DNA of 5,738 bases from Bacillota bacterium (GTDB lineage: Bacteria > Bacillota > Clostridia > Acetivibrionales > Acetivibrionaceae), in assembly GCA_023398495.1 (NCBI GenBank), contig JAEWSG010000116.1, forward strand, positions 1-5,738, in the 5' to 3' direction. This document shows, piece after piece, positions 4,964-5,738 of the stretch. Position 1 is the stretch's first letter. Each line of letters opens with the position of its first letter. The notes below the pieces were generated by a model, which saw only the letters and a program-made list of their open reading frames with translations, made no database searches and had not been told where the DNA came from. The position numbers and the translations under genes are program-made.

Positions 4964-5738
4964 ATAAAAAATAATTCTGTTATTTACAATTATGACAGCT
5001 TGAACAGGTTGAGGGAGAAAAAAGACCCGTACGTAAAGAGCGTTGAGAAATTAAACTATTATAATGACAATACTCAATCAGAGGCCTTTGACGCATTAAA
5101 CAACAGGACATTGTTTGTGTATGATAAGAATAACAAGCTTATTTCAACAACAGATGCAGAATATCATGTAATGTCAAATACTTATGATGTTACAGGAAAT
5201 GTAAAAACCAAAGAAGATGGGAGAACAAACACAACATATTACGGTTATGATGAATTTGGAAGGCTGACAGAAGTAACAGCTGAGGTTGATGAAGTTTTGG
5301 AGACAACTGTATATACTTATGACTTAAATGGGAACATGACAAGCCAGAGGGATGCGAAGCTCAACAAAACGGTATATGAATACAACGCTGCCAACAAGCT
5401 GGATAAGAGATATGTTGACGGTCAGACCAGTTCAGAAAACTATATCTATAATCCAGATGGAAGTCTTTACAAAAAGGAAGATAAAAAGGGTATAGTTACT
5501 ACATATACTTATTACGCCGATGGTAATGTAGAGTCTCAAACAGTTGGAATAGACGGAAAAGAAGGTTATGTAAAAATAGCTTACATCTATGATGGAAACG
5601 GAAACCAGACAAAGGCAACAGAAACAGCAATCAATAATGGTGATGAGTCTACAATAATTACAGATCGTGAGTATGACGAGCTCAACAGGGTTAAATCAAA
5701 GAGTGAATATGATTCGCTGGCGGCTGAAGCAAATAGGG
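4964..5738 (+). pseudogene. RHS/YD-repeat protein segment, 5'-truncated, continuing past the right edge
   Basis: The frame is open from 4964 (after a TGA at 4961) to the end of the window. It reads as RHS repeats from about 4982: YNYDSLNRLREKKDPYVKS, YDVTGNVKTKEDGRTNTTYY, YGYDEFGRLTEVTAEVD, YTYDLNGNMTSQRDAKLN, YEYNAANKLDKRYVDG, YIYNPDGSLYKKEDKKG, YTYYADGNVESQTVGIDG, YIYDGNGNQTKATETA and REYDELNRVKSKSEYD. These are typical YD repeats of the shell-forming part. No start codon with a ribosome site, no signal peptide and no N-terminal domain precede them; the first in-frame ATG, at 5171, is mid-repeat. The gene has therefore lost its 5' end at about 4964-4982, directly after the palindrome. It may be a tandem RHS gene truncated by recombination or a long orphan RHS module. 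If the remainder outside the window is intact, it could still serve as a recombination partner. Confidence 0.82.

Overview
This is an AT-rich window whose gene content suggests an anaerobic Firmicute of the class Clostridia (Ruminiclostridium/Acetivibrio-like). The indications are RHS/YD-repeat proteins, WG-repeat lipoproteins, Rpn-type nuclease-transposase genes with an (IEKG)n tract, IS110 remnants and a good gram-positive style terminator. The genus is an inference from gene style, not shown by a marker gene.

Layout. Bases 1-1169 are the 3' end of an RHS polymorphic-toxin gene: the last stretch of the RHS core (ending DPTGH), then a C-terminal region of about 340 residues of unrecognised type. 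Fourteen bases later comes a 141-residue lipoprotein (1184-1609), the likely immunity partner. Bases 1610-1690 are the broken start of another copy of that lipoprotein, cut off by an IS110 transposase remnant (1692 to about 1800-1886). A cluster of GGGACA repeats and a small palindrome lie in or against that remnant. Next is a decayed Rpn/YhgA-like gene (about 1945-2502) closed by a strong intrinsic terminator (2516-2556), then a small ORF of uncertain status (2588-2785). An intact WG-repeat lipoprotein follows (2815-3927).

Bases 3980-4881 are a second copy of the toxin-immunity module. It holds only the last ~152 residues of the toxin, has no RHS core and no convincing start, and is followed at the identical 14-base spacing by a full immunity-like lipoprotein. 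A palindrome (4892-4932) sharing its centre with the one near 1846-1864 closes the module. From about 4964 to the right edge there is a YD-repeat RHS reading frame with no visible start, truncated at its 5' side.

Taken together, this looks like the variable, recombining tail of an RHS locus: an active toxin tip with its immunity gene, a displaced (orphan) toxin tip with its own immunity gene, the stub of a third immunity gene, and mobile-element debris between them. The toxin activity and the immunity role are inferred from architecture. No catalytic motif was recognised.
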